Shown here piece after piece: positions 1 to 6,004 of a stretch of DNA of 9,835 nt (its first letter is position 1; each line of letters starts with the position of its first letter). The DNA comes from Alphaproteobacteria bacterium (GTDB lineage Bacteria > Pseudomonadota > Alphaproteobacteria > GCA-2731375). Where the stretch lies: the NCBI GenBank assembly GCA_028281075.1, contig JANQKO010000035.1, forward strand, positions 1-9,835, in the 5' to 3' direction. The notes under the pieces were generated by a model. It was not told the origin of the DNA. It saw nothing but the letters and a program-made list of their open reading frames with translations, and did not search any database. A program made the position numbers and the translations under genes.

Positions 1-315
1 CTTTTAAAGGGCTACAACTTTTTACTCAATAGTTTTTCGCTTTGCCGCTCCCTTTTTCAGATATTTTTATTTTGAGGGCACCCCAAAAAATGTCCCCTAA
101 AATGCCAAATTTTTGAAAAATTTAATTTTTTTCCAATCAAGCTGTAATTCGATACGATGGGACGTTTTAACATATGTAACTCAATGAGATGAGCGAATTA
201 AGCTAAAATTTTTGTTTTGACTAATTCATTGAGTGTAAAAATTTGAAAAAATTGGAATTTTTGGACCCATTAAAAATTGGGAAAATCTGAAAATTTTCGA
301 AATTTTTTTGATTTT
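1..315. other. AT-rich non-coding segment of foreign appearance
   Basis: The segment is dominated by A and T homopolymer runs (many AAATTT and TTTTTGAAAA-like words), in sharp contrast to the GC-rich DNA beginning at about 316. I see no gene, RNA or bacterial promoter with coding support. The texture, including TTTTTCAG near 53-60 and TTTTCAG at 312-318, resembles nematode or other invertebrate intron and intergenic DNA more than any bacterial sequence I know. The boundary cuts into a conserved gene. It may be an assembly chimera, host DNA joined to a bacterial contig, or a real insertion; sequence alone cannot separate these. Confidence 0.7.
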
Positions 316-897
316 CAGCTTGCCGAAGAAATCCGCCAGCGCCGTCGGCTTCGGCGCGAACATCACCACCTCGGTCACGTCGCGGGCGCCGTTGTCGTGG
401 CGCTGATACTCCGGTTTCCAGAAATGTTCGGGCGCGTGCTGCTGGCAGACGAAGAAGGTCGTGCCCGGCATCTGCCGCTCGGTCAGGAAGGCGAGCGAGA
501 ACGCGACCTCGACCTCGCTGCCGTCGGGCAGCCCGGCCATGCGGGAGAAGTCGACCGGCTCGTAGGTCTCCAGCCCCATGCCGACGAATTCGGCCTGGTC
601 CGCGCGGGCGTCGCCGCTCTCGAAGACCAGCGCCGACATGCCCTGACGCGCCGTCAGGTAGCTCTGCGCCGCGGCGGCGAAGCTGTAGCGGCCGGGCGCC
701 ATGGGCGGGACCTTGCCGGCATCCTCGACGATCAGCAGTTCCAGGAAATTGTTCTGGAGCTGGACCAGCGTGTTGGCCGTGCCGAACGGATGCACCGCCT
801 TCGGCGTGGTCGTGAAACCGAACGACCGGTAGGCCTGCTGCGCCGCCTCGAGGTCGTGAATGCATAGAACGAGGTGATCGATGCCTCTCGCCGTCAT
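226..897 (-). pseudogene. glyoxalase-like (VOC superfamily) protein, C-terminus lost at AT-rich junction
   Basis: The gene starts at ATG 895-897 (MTARGIDHLVLCIHDLEAA), with GGGAGG at 902-907 as ribosome-binding site; an upstream in-frame ATG at 981 lacks comparable support. About 194 residues (DNA 316-897) read as a glyoxalase-like VOC protein: a bab-type N-terminus with His8, His36 and Glu53 as possible metal ligands, and a second repeat beginning near DVTEVVMFAPKPTALADFF. VOC proteins bind a divalent metal and act on small carbonyl or aromatic substrates; the substrate here is unknown. After FFGKL the frame passes into AT-rich DNA and adds 29 Lys/Ile/Phe-rich residues before a stop at 226-228. 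Relatives of this class usually run to roughly 280-300 residues, so about a third is missing. It lies 105 bp downstream of the molybdoenzyme gene on the same strand and was probably cotranscribed with it. The truncation may be an assembly artefact. Confidence 0.75.
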
Positions 898-967
898 GAC
901 GCCTCCCACGGAACCGAATGGCTCATCGATAGCGCAGGCCGGCGCGGAAGGAAACCCGCGATGCGCG

Positions 968-985
968 GCCGGTGCGGCCACCGGC
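968..985. other. small hairpin between molybdoenzyme and VOC genes
   Basis: GCCGGTG and CACCGGC form a perfect 7-bp stem around a CGGC loop in the 105-bp gap after the molybdoenzyme stop. No T-tract follows on either strand, so I do not call a terminator. It could be an mRNA-stabilising or processing structure, or chance in GC-rich DNA. Confidence 0.3.
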
Positions 986-1002
986 GAACGGACGGACCGC
1001 CA

Positions 1003-3324
1003 TCAGCCGCCGTGAATCGCCCGCCACACGCGCTGCGGGGTCGCCGGCATGTCCAGGTGCCGGACGCCGTGCGGCGCCAGCGCGTCGACGATGGCGTTGA
1101 TCACCGCCGGCGGCGAGCCCGCCGCGCCCGCCTCGCCGCAGCCCTTGACGCCCAGCGGATTGCGCGGGCTCGGCGTTTCCCGGCGCACGAAGTTGAAGGC
1201 CGGCAGGTCGTCGGCCCGCGGCAGCCCGTAATCCATGAACGAGCCGCTCAGCATCTGGCCGGTCTCGTCGTAGACCGTGTGCTCGGTCAGCGCCTGGCCG
1301 ATACCCTGGGCCAGCCCGCCATGCACCTGGCCCGCCAGCAGCGACGGGTTCAGCGCCCGGCCGAAATCGTGCACGGCCGTGTAGCCGACGATGTCGACGG
1401 CGCCGGTCTCGGGATCGACCTCGACCTCGCAGACATGGCAGCCATAGGGAAAGGTGTAGTTCTCGGGCACGAAGCGGGCATTCTCGTCCAGCCCCGGCGT
1501 CAGGCCGTCCGGCAGGTTCGCGGGGTCCCGGGCGGCGCGGGCGACGTCGCCCAGCGTGATGCCGATGTCGGTGCCGGCCACGGTGAAGGCGCCGTCGGCG
1601 AATTCGAGATCGGCCTCGGCCGCCTCCAAGAGATGCGCGGCGATGCGCCGGGCCTTCTCGACGATCCTGTCGGCGGCGAGGCAGACGGCGCCGCCGCCCA
1701 TGGGGATCGACCACGACCCGCCGGTGCCGGTGCCGCTGGCGATAAGGTCGGTGTCGCCCTCGACCACGGTGATCTTCTCGAACGGCAGGCCCAGCCATTC
1801 GTTGACGATCTGGCTGAACGCCGTGGCGTGCGCCTGCCCGTTCGCCATCGATCCGGAGAACACCGTCACCGTGCCGTCGGCCTCGAAGCGGATGCGGGCG
1901 CCCTCGCCCAGCCCGGCGCCGCCGCCGCAGCGCTCGATATAGTTCGCCATGCCGATACCGCGCAGCCGGCCGCGTTGCGTCGCGCCCGCGCGGCGCGCCT
2001 CGATCCCGGCCCAGTCCGATTGTTTCAGCGCCTCGTCCATGACCATGGCGAAGTCGGCCGAGTCGTAGCTGAGGCCCGTCGGCGAGGGGTAGGGAAAGGC
2101 GTCCTTGGGGATACAGTTGCGCCGGCGCAGCGCCACCCGGTCGATGCCCAGGTCCCGGGCCGCGGCGTCGATCAGCCGCTCGACCAGGTACAGCACCTCC
2201 GGCCGGCCGGCGCCGCGATAGGGATCGGTCGGCACCGTGTTGGTATAGACCGCCTTGACGTCGGCATGGAGCGCCGGAATGGCATAGGTGTTCGACAGCA
2301 TGACGCAGCCGTTCACCGGCGAAACGGCGCCCCGGTTGGCGATGTAGCCGCCGATGTTGGCGATCGTGGTCAGGCGGATGGCCAGGAACCGGCCGTCGGC
2401 GTCCAGCGCCAGTTCGCCCCGGTTGACATTGTCCCGGCCGTGATAGTCGCTGACGAAGGCGTCGCTGCGCTCGCCGATCCACTTCACCGGACGGCCGAGC
2501 CGGCGCGCCGCGTAGAGCACCAGGATCTGTTCGGGATAGAGCGAGTTCTTGCCGCCGAAGCCGCCGCCGACGTCCTCGATGACGACACGGACCTGTTCCG
2601 GCGCCACGCCGAATATCTCGCCGGCGAGCTGGTCGCGGATGGAATGCGGCATCTGCGAGCCAGTATGCAGGGTGAACTTGCCCGCCGCGGCGTCGAATTC
2701 GCCGACGGCGCCCCGGGTCTCGATGGCGCTCAGCACGACCCGGTTGTTGACGACCTCCAGCGCGACCACGTGCGCGGCGCCGGCGATGGCGGCCTCGGTC
2801 GCGGCCGGGTCGCCCAGCTCCCATTCGAAACAGACATTGTCGGGATCCTCGGGCCAGATCACCGGCGCATCCGGCCGCGCCGCCGCCGCGCAGTCGGTGA
2901 CGGCCGGCAGGTCGTCGTAATCGACCTCGATCAGTTCGGCCGCGTCGCGGGCCTGCGCCGGCGTCCCGGCGACCACGAAGGCGACGGGATCGCCGGCATA
3001 GCGCACGGTGTCGGCCGCCAGCGCCGCCTGTGGATGCGGCCGGAACGGCGTGCCGGGCTTCCAGGCCAGCGTCGCCAGGCAGGGGATGTCGCCGATGCCG
3101 TCGGCCCGCAGGTCGGCCGCGGTATAGACCGCCAGGACGCCCGGCGCGGCGGCGGCCGCCGCCACGTCGATCCGCGCGATGCGGGCATGGCCATGCGGCG
3201 AGCGCAGCACACAGCCATGCGCCAGCCCCGCGGGCGCGCGGTCGTCGACGAACCGCCCCTCGCCTTTCAGCAACGGCGCGTCCTCGCGCCGGACAACGGA
3301 CTGACTGACGCCGAACTGACCCAT
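1003..3324 (-). CDS. xanthine dehydrogenase / CoxL-family molybdopterin-binding (large) subunit
   Basis: This is a complete 773-residue protein, the usual length for the large subunit of molybdenum hydroxylases. It starts at ATG 3322-3324 (MGQFGVSQSVVRREDAPLLKG), with GGAGAGG about 5-8 nt upstream; the frame is open much further upstream but that part is antisense to the acyl-CoA dehydrogenase. The N-terminal a/b hammerhead domain covers roughly residues 17-125. The molybdopterin-binding part shows VGGGFGGK (252-259) and YRGAGRPE (369-376). The catalytic Glu of the GCGEAG motif is near residue 731. The YRGAGR form of the active-site loop matches form II CoxL-like enzymes rather than the AYXCSFR loop of true carbon monoxide dehydrogenase, so CO oxidation should not be assumed. 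Such subunits hydroxylate aldehydes, purines or N-heterocycles together with FAD and 2Fe-2S subunits; neither partner gene is in the window. It is divergent from an acyl-CoA dehydrogenase and precedes a VOC gene. The substrate is unknown. Confidence 0.92.
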   Translation of the reverse strand: MGQFGVSQSVVRREDAPLLKGEGRFVDDRAPAGLAHGCVLRSPHGHARIARIDVAAAAAAPGVLAVYTAADLRADGIGDIPCLATLAWKPGTPFRPHPQAALAADTVRYAGDPVAFVVAGTPAQARDAAELIEVDYDDLPAVTDCAAAARPDAPVIWPEDPDNVCFEWELGDPAATEAAIAGAAHVVALEVVNNRVVLSAIETRGAVGEFDAAAGKFTLHTGSQMPHSIRDQLAGEIFGVAPEQVRVVIEDVGGGFGGKNSLYPEQILVLYAARRLGRPVKWIGERSDAFVSDYHGRDNVNRGELALDADGRFLAIRLTTIANIGGYIANRGAVSPVNGCVMLSNTYAIPALHADVKAVYTNTVPTDPYRGAGRPEVLYLVERLIDAAARDLGIDRVALRRRNCIPKDAFPYPSPTGLSYDSADFAMVMDEALKQSDWAGIEARRAGATQRGRLRGIGMANYIERCGGGAGLGEGARIRFEADGTVTVFSGSMANGQAHATAFSQIVNEWLGLPFEKITVVEGDTDLIASGTGTGGSWSIPMGGGAVCLAADRIVEKARRIAAHLLEAAEADLEFADGAFTVAGTDIGITLGDVARAARDPANLPDGLTPGLDENARFVPENYTFPYGCHVCEVEVDPETGAVDIVGYTAVHDFGRALNPSLLAGQVHGGLAQGIGQALTEHTVYDETGQMLSGSFMDYGLPRADDLPAFNFVRRETPSPRNPLGVKGCGEAGAAGSPPAVINAIVDALAPHGVRHLDMPATPQRVWRAIHGG

Positions 3325-3396
3325 TACGCCTCTCCACGATCTCCGCTCGTGCCTTAGGATAGCAAATGCAGGTGTGGCAAGCGGAGACGATCGGCC
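3325..3396. promoter_or_regulatory. divergent intergenic region between molybdoenzyme and acyl-CoA dehydrogenase
   Basis: This 72-bp gap must hold the start signals for two divergent genes. Ribosome-binding sites are clear on both sides: GGAGAGG at about 3329-3335 for the minus-strand gene and GGAG at 3383-3386 for the plus-strand gene. I find no convincing -35/-10 pair on either strand and no obvious operator palindrome. The tight spacing suggests shared regulation, which is inference. Confidence 0.5.
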
Positions 3397-4641
3397 ATGG
3401 ACTTCACGATTCCCGAGGACATTCAGGCGAAGCTCGACGCGCTCGACGCCTTCATCGCGGCCGAGATCAAGCCGCTCGAGGACGAGAACCGGCAATTCTT
3501 CGACCATCGCCGCGAATATGCCCGCACCGACTGGCGGGCCGACGGCATCCCGTCGCGGGAATGGGAGGACCTGCTGGCCGAGATGCGGCGGCGGGCGGAC
3601 GCGGCCGGGCACTTCCGCTTCGCCCTGCCGCGCGCGCTCGGCGGCGAGGCCGGCGGCAATCTCGCCATGGCCGTGATCCGCGAGCACCTGGCGGCGAAGG
3701 GCCTGGGCCTGCACAACGACCTGCAGAACGAATCGTCGGTGGTCGGCAACCTGCCGCTGGTGCACATGATCCACGAATTCGGCACGCCGGCGCAGAGAGA
3801 GGCATTCCTGGAAGGGATGATCACCGGCGCGCTCAGGGTCGGCTTCGGCCTGACCGAGCCGAACCACGGCAGCGACGCGACCTATCTCGAAACCACGGCG
3901 CGTCGCGACGGCGGCGACTGGGTCATCAACGGCGAGAAGCGCTTCAACAGCGGCCTGCACGACGCGACCCACGACCTGGTGTTCGCGCGCACCTCGGGCG
4001 AGCCAGGCCAGGCGCGCGGCATCACCGCGTTCCTGGTGCCGACCGACGCGGCCGGCTTCGAGGTGCCCTACATGCACTGGACCTTCAACATGCCGTCGGA
4101 CCATGCCGAGGTGCGGCTGACCGACGTGCGCGTGCCGGCCGACGCCATCCTGCACGAGGAAGGCGAAGGCCTGGTGCTGGCGCAGCATTTCGTGCACGAG
4201 AACCGCATCCGGCAGGCCGCCTCCAGCGTCGGCGTCGCCCGCTACTGCATCGCCGAGAGCGTCGCCTATGCCCGGACCCGGGTCACCTGGGGCAAGCCGC
4301 TGGCGACACAGCAGGCGATCCAGTTCCCGCTGACCGAGCTGCACACCGATACCGAGATGGTCCGCAACCTCGTCTACAAGACCGCCTGGCACCTGGACCG
4401 GCAGGACCATATGGCGGTCAGCGACCAGGTCTCGATGGCGAACTACCGGGCCAACCGGCTCGCCTGCGAGGCGGCCGACCGCGCGATCCAGGTGCATGGT
4501 GGCATCGGCTATACCAGGGCGTTGCCCTTCGAGCACATCTACCGCCACCACCGTCGCTACCGGATCACCGAAGGCGCCGAGGAGATCCATATCCGCAAGA
4601 TCGCCGGGCAGCTATTCGGCTTTACCGGTCGCAACCGGTAG
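3397..4641 (+). CDS. acyl-CoA dehydrogenase family protein
   Basis: This complete 414-residue flavoprotein starts at ATG 3397 with GGAG ten bases upstream. It has the standard acyl-CoA dehydrogenase layout: a helical N-terminal domain (about 1-145), a central beta domain with the FAD/substrate motif FGLTEPNHGSD (150-160) followed by GEKRFNSG, and a C-terminal helical domain with RTRVTWGKPLATQQAIQ (293-309) and VHGGIGYTRALPFEHIYR. Glu392 in RITEGAEEIHIRK aligns with the catalytic base of medium-chain acyl-CoA dehydrogenase, so activity is plausible. These enzymes introduce a trans-2,3 double bond into acyl-CoA thioesters and pass electrons to ETF. The substrate cannot be read from sequence; it resembles the longer family members often annotated as ACAD10/11-like or catabolic. 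Its divergent neighbour is a molybdenum hydroxylase, which suggests a shared catabolic role. The stop codon lies inside a hairpin. Confidence 0.93.
   Translation: MDFTIPEDIQAKLDALDAFIAAEIKPLEDENRQFFDHRREYARTDWRADGIPSREWEDLLAEMRRRADAAGHFRFALPRALGGEAGGNLAMAVIREHLAAKGLGLHNDLQNESSVVGNLPLVHMIHEFGTPAQREAFLEGMITGALRVGFGLTEPNHGSDATYLETTARRDGGDWVINGEKRFNSGLHDATHDLVFARTSGEPGQARGITAFLVPTDAAGFEVPYMHWTFNMPSDHAEVRLTDVRVPADAILHEEGEGLVLAQHFVHENRIRQAASSVGVARYCIAESVAYARTRVTWGKPLATQQAIQFPLTELHTDTEMVRNLVYKTAWHLDRQDHMAVSDQVSMANYRANRLACEAADRAIQVHGGIGYTRALPFEHIYRHHRRYRITEGAEEIHIRKIAGQLFGFTGRNR
4623..4640. other. hairpin overlapping the acyl-CoA dehydrogenase stop
   Basis: TACCGGT and ACCGGTA form a perfect 7-bp stem with a CGCA loop, covering the last codons and most of the stop. 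There is no T-tract after it, so it is at best a weak or Rho-assisted transcript end. Chance cannot be excluded. Confidence 0.3.
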
Positions 4642-4843
4642 CGGCACGAGTGCAGTTATCAATCCATCCGAGCGCTCGAACATGCCGCCTCACCATGGCG
4701 TCAAATGCCCAGACTTTTTCTCCAGCCGAAGGATTTCGTAACTGGGGCCAAAGTCCGGGCGGTTTGTCATTGTCCCCGGACCACGGTCATGCCGGCCCGC
4801 GCGGCCGTGAAGAAGGCGCCGAAGACCTGCCCCCCAATTGTCT

Positions 4844-4870
4844 TGCCGGCGGCGGCCGGCATCCATGGGC
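4844..4870 (+). repeat. palindromic intergenic repeat, copy 1
   Basis: This 27-bp unit contains GCCGGCGGCGGCCGGC followed by ATCCATGGGC. Its reverse complement recurs at 5019-5045 with one mismatch (C versus A in the central GGCGGCGGCC/GGCGGAGGCC part). The unit also folds on itself through GCCGG/CCGGC. From general knowledge, repeats with TGCCGGCGGAGGCCGGCATCC cores are frequent between genes of alphaproteobacteria. Confidence 0.7.
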
Positions 4871-5018
4871 CTGGGCATCCGTCAAACGACGACGTCTTCG
4901 GGTTCCCGGTACCGGCAACGGTCTCCCGCCACGGTCATACCGGCGGAGCCTGCCCGGGCGCAGGCCGGGGGCGGCTATTCATAGGCACCCGACCGCCGGC
5001 GCGGCGCTTGCCGGCGAA

Positions 5019-5045
5019 GCCCATGGATGCCGGCCTCCGCCGGCA
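5019..5045 (-). repeat. palindromic intergenic repeat, inverted copy 2
   Basis: This is the inverted partner of 4844-4870, matching 26 of 27 bases. With copy 1 it could form a long stem-loop about 200 nt across, or it may simply be a second insertion of the same dispersed repeat. It continues at 5046-5056 into TGACAACGGTGG, an inverted variant of the CCACGGTCAT words seen at 4782 and 4930. Confidence 0.7.
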
Positions 5046-5074
5046 TGACAACGGTGGATTTCTTCGCGCGGGAG

Positions 5075-5101
5075 ATTAATAGGGACAGTCCACCCTAATA
5101 G
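5075..5101. repeat. possible REP remnant
   Basis: ATTAATAGGGACAGTCC followed by ACCCTAATAG forms an imperfect inverted repeat. Its core resembles the AATAGGGACAGTCCC-type REP sequence I associate with REP-associated (RAYT/IS200-like) transposases in proteobacteria. No RAYT gene is present here. The resemblance is from memory and the palindrome is imperfect, so this is tentative. Confidence 0.3.
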
Positions 5102-5147
5102 ATGAGGGAATCCCAAGGAACCCGAAAACGCCCGGCCTTTTGCCCCA

Positions 5148-5168
5148 GTTACCTCAGCATGAGGTAAC
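5148..5168. other. perfect 9-bp hairpin with GCA loop
   Basis: GTTACCTCA and TGAGGTAAC pair perfectly around a three-base GCA loop. The element lies 22 bp before the first REP-like palindrome of the GIY-YIG unit. No T-tract follows directly on either strand. It could be an attenuator, an operator for a dimeric regulator, or a recombination site. A stem this long and perfect is unlikely to be chance, but its role is unknown. Confidence 0.5.
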
Positions 5169-5190
5169 GTGTTGATATCAAAAGTTTTCC

Positions 5191-5227
5191 CTCACCCTGA
5201 GGAGCGGCGCAGCCGCGTCTCGAAGGG
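5191..5227 (+). repeat. REP-like palindrome R1, upstream of first GIY-YIG gene
   Basis: The arms CCTGAGGAG (5196-5204) and CGTCTCGAAGGG (5216-5227) enclose the self-complementary core CGGCGCAGCCG. The same arms, in inverted orientation, occur at the end of the gene (R2), and the whole recurs at R3 with one arm mismatch. Repeats with TCTCGAAGGG/CCCTTCGAGA arms are, from general knowledge, abundant dispersed palindromes in alphaproteobacteria. Confidence 0.8.
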
Positions 5228-5244
5228 GGCTGGCGAGGCACGAG

Positions 5245-5586
5245 ATGACGGCATTTGTCTACATCCTGCGCTGCGCTGACGGCAGCTACTACGTCGGTTC
5301 GACCCGAACCGACCTCGAGCGCCGTGTTGCGGAGCACGATGCCGGTACTTACGGCGGATACACAAAGCGCCGACGTCCCGTAGAGCTCGTGTTTCATCAG
5401 CACTTCGAACGCATCACCGATGCCATTTCAGCCGAGCGACAGCTGAAAGGATGGAGCCGCGCCAAGAAGGAAGCCTTGATGCGCCGAGACTTCTCGGCTC
5501 TGAAAGCGCTATCGAGACGGAGAACATCCGGCACGTCGCCCTTCGAGACGGTCCCTCCGGGACCTCCTCAGGACGAGGACACTTAG
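5245..5586 (+). CDS. GIY-YIG nuclease-domain protein, copy 1
   Basis: This 113-residue protein starts at ATG 5245 with a weak CGAGG (5234-5238) upstream. It is almost entirely one GIY-YIG domain of the small UPF0213/YhbQ-like type: the GIY equivalent is VYIL (residues 5-8), the YIG equivalent is YYVG (15-18), and TRTDLERRVAEH supplies the conserved Arg. The AERQLKGWSRAKKEALM helix supplies the conserved Glu (AE) expected to bind the catalytic metal. All key positions look intact, so nuclease activity is plausible, but the target is unknown. The last 15 or so residues (PFETVPPGPPQ and following) are encoded by REP-like palindrome R2 and look like a sequence-imposed tail rather than a folded part. 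It is followed 70 bp later by a paralogue in the same orientation. Related single-domain proteins are common in alphaproteobacteria, often in many copies. Confidence 0.88.
   Translation: MTAFVYILRCADGSYYVGSTRTDLERRVAEHDAGTYGGYTKRRRPVELVFHQHFERITDAISAERQLKGWSRAKKEALMRRDFSALKALSRRRTSGTSPFETVPPGPPQDEDT
5539..5572 (-). repeat. REP-like palindrome R2, inside the 3' end of GIY-YIG copy 1
   Basis: CCCTTCGAGACG (5539-5550) and CTCCTCAGG (5564-5572) are the exact reverse complements of the R1 arms. The core differs from R1 but is again self-complementary: GGTCCC and GGGACC pair perfectly around TCC (5550-5564). The arms are fixed while the stem changes with pairing retained, as expected for a structured repeat. 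It is translated as PFETVPPGPPQ in the host gene. Confidence 0.8.
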
Positions 5587-5595
5587 ACGACGCTC

Positions 5596-5632
5596 CTCAC
5601 CCCGAGGAGCGGCGCAGCCGCGTCTCGAAGGG
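5596..5632 (+). repeat. REP-like palindrome R3, upstream of second GIY-YIG gene
   Basis: It is identical to R1 in the core (CGGCGCAGCCG) and the right arm (CGTCTCGAAGGG), with one mismatch in the left arm (CCCGAGGAG for CCTGAGGAG). It is followed by GTGCTGGCGAGGC, paralleling GGGCTGGCGAGGC after R1, so the duplicated unit includes the leader of the gene. Confidence 0.8.
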
Positions 5633-5656
5633 TGCTGGCGAGGCTGTTGCGGTGAG

Positions 5657-5989
5657 ATGACGGCATTCGTCTACATTCTGCGCTGTGCCGACGGAAGCTA
5701 CTACGTCGGCACGACCCGAACCGACCTTGAGCGGCGCATTGCGCAACACAATGCGGGCACGTACAGCGGCTACGCAAAGCGCCGGCGCCCTGTGGAACTC
5801 GTCTTTCATCAGGGTTTTGAACGCATCACCGACGCAATCGCCGCCGAACGGAAGCTCAAGGGATGGAGCCGTGCCAAGAAAGAGGCTCTGATGCGCGGAG
5901 ACTTCGCGGCGCTGAAAACGCTATCCAAACGGAGAGCATCCGGCACACCGCCCTTCGAGACGACTCCTGCAGGGCCTCCTCAGGGCTAG
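5657..5989 (+). CDS. GIY-YIG nuclease-domain protein, copy 2
   Basis: This is a 110-residue paralogue of the gene at 5245, differing at 18 of 110 aligned residues by my count (about 84% identity). It starts at ATG 5657, preceded by GGTGAG at short spacing. The GIY-YIG landmarks are unchanged (VYIL, YYVG, TRTDLERR, AERKLKGWSRAKKEALM). Most substitutions are conservative or fall in the C-terminal third, which suggests the domain has been under constraint since duplication. Its tail PFETTPAGPPQG is encoded by palindrome R4, whose core differs from R2. The start-to-start spacing of the two genes is 412 bp. The stop at 5987-5989 sits at the edge of the lower-GC islet. Confidence 0.88.
   Translation: MTAFVYILRCADGSYYVGTTRTDLERRIAQHNAGTYSGYAKRRRPVELVFHQGFERITDAIAAERKLKGWSRAKKEALMRGDFAALKTLSKRRASGTPPFETTPAGPPQG
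5951..5985 (-). repeat. REP-like palindrome R4, inside the 3' end of GIY-YIG copy 2
   Basis: The arms CCCTTCGAGACG and CTCCTCAGGG match R2 and are inverted relative to R1 and R3. The core ACTCCTGCAGGGC is different again and pairs only imperfectly around CCTGCAGG. It forms the boundary between the GC-rich chromosome-like DNA and the islet that follows. Confidence 0.75.
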
Positions 5990-6004
5990 AAAATGCGCCC
6001 ATCG

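Larger units (their letters stand above)
4642..5190. other. gene-free intergenic region rich in palindromic repeats
   Basis: I see no credible gene in this stretch; the frames running through it lack ribosome-binding sites and domain signal. It contains: a hairpin of GTCCGGG (4753-4759) with CCCGGAC (4775-4781); three versions of a repeat beginning CCACGGTCATGCCGGC or close variants (near 4782, near 4930, and inverted near 5056); a 27-bp inverted pair at 4844 and 5019; a REP-like remnant at 5075-5101; and a perfect hairpin at 5148-5168. This density suggests a dumping ground for short dispersed repeats between the catabolic genes and the GIY-YIG unit. No tRNA or other structured RNA gene was recognised. 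Confidence 0.6.

Noticed and set aside
312..330. TTTTCAG at the AT-rich junction as a functional splice site of the VOC gene
   Set aside because: The gene is on the opposite strand, so this would not be its splice acceptor. It is only noted as a hint of animal-like DNA.
923..3337. Second long minus-strand frame in the same region
   Set aside because: It is an Arg/Gly-rich off-frame of the molybdoenzyme gene with no motifs.
874..3357. Long plus-strand open frame across the molybdoenzyme gene
   Set aside because: It is antisense to a protein with clear molybdenum hydroxylase motifs; its translation is Arg/Ala/Asp/Gly-rich with no domain signal, as expected of a shadow frame in GC-rich DNA.
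3325..4590. N-terminal extension of the molybdoenzyme frame by 422 residues
   Set aside because: The extra part is antisense to the acyl-CoA dehydrogenase; the Met at 3324 has a good ribosome-binding site and gives the family's normal length.
3366..5048. Long plus-strand frame overlapping the acyl-CoA dehydrogenase and the intergenic repeats
   Set aside because: It is off-frame to the dehydrogenase, with Arg-rich low-complexity translation and no start signal.
4642..5190. tRNA or structured RNA in the 600-bp gap
   Set aside because: No cloverleaf, TTC-loop motif or recognisable ncRNA was found; the hairpins are explained by palindromic repeats.
5191..5985. CRISPR array or toxin-antitoxin reading of the repeated unit
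   Set aside because: There are only four palindromes in alternating orientation with genes between them and no regular spacers. The two ORFs are paralogous nucleases, not a toxin with an antitoxin.
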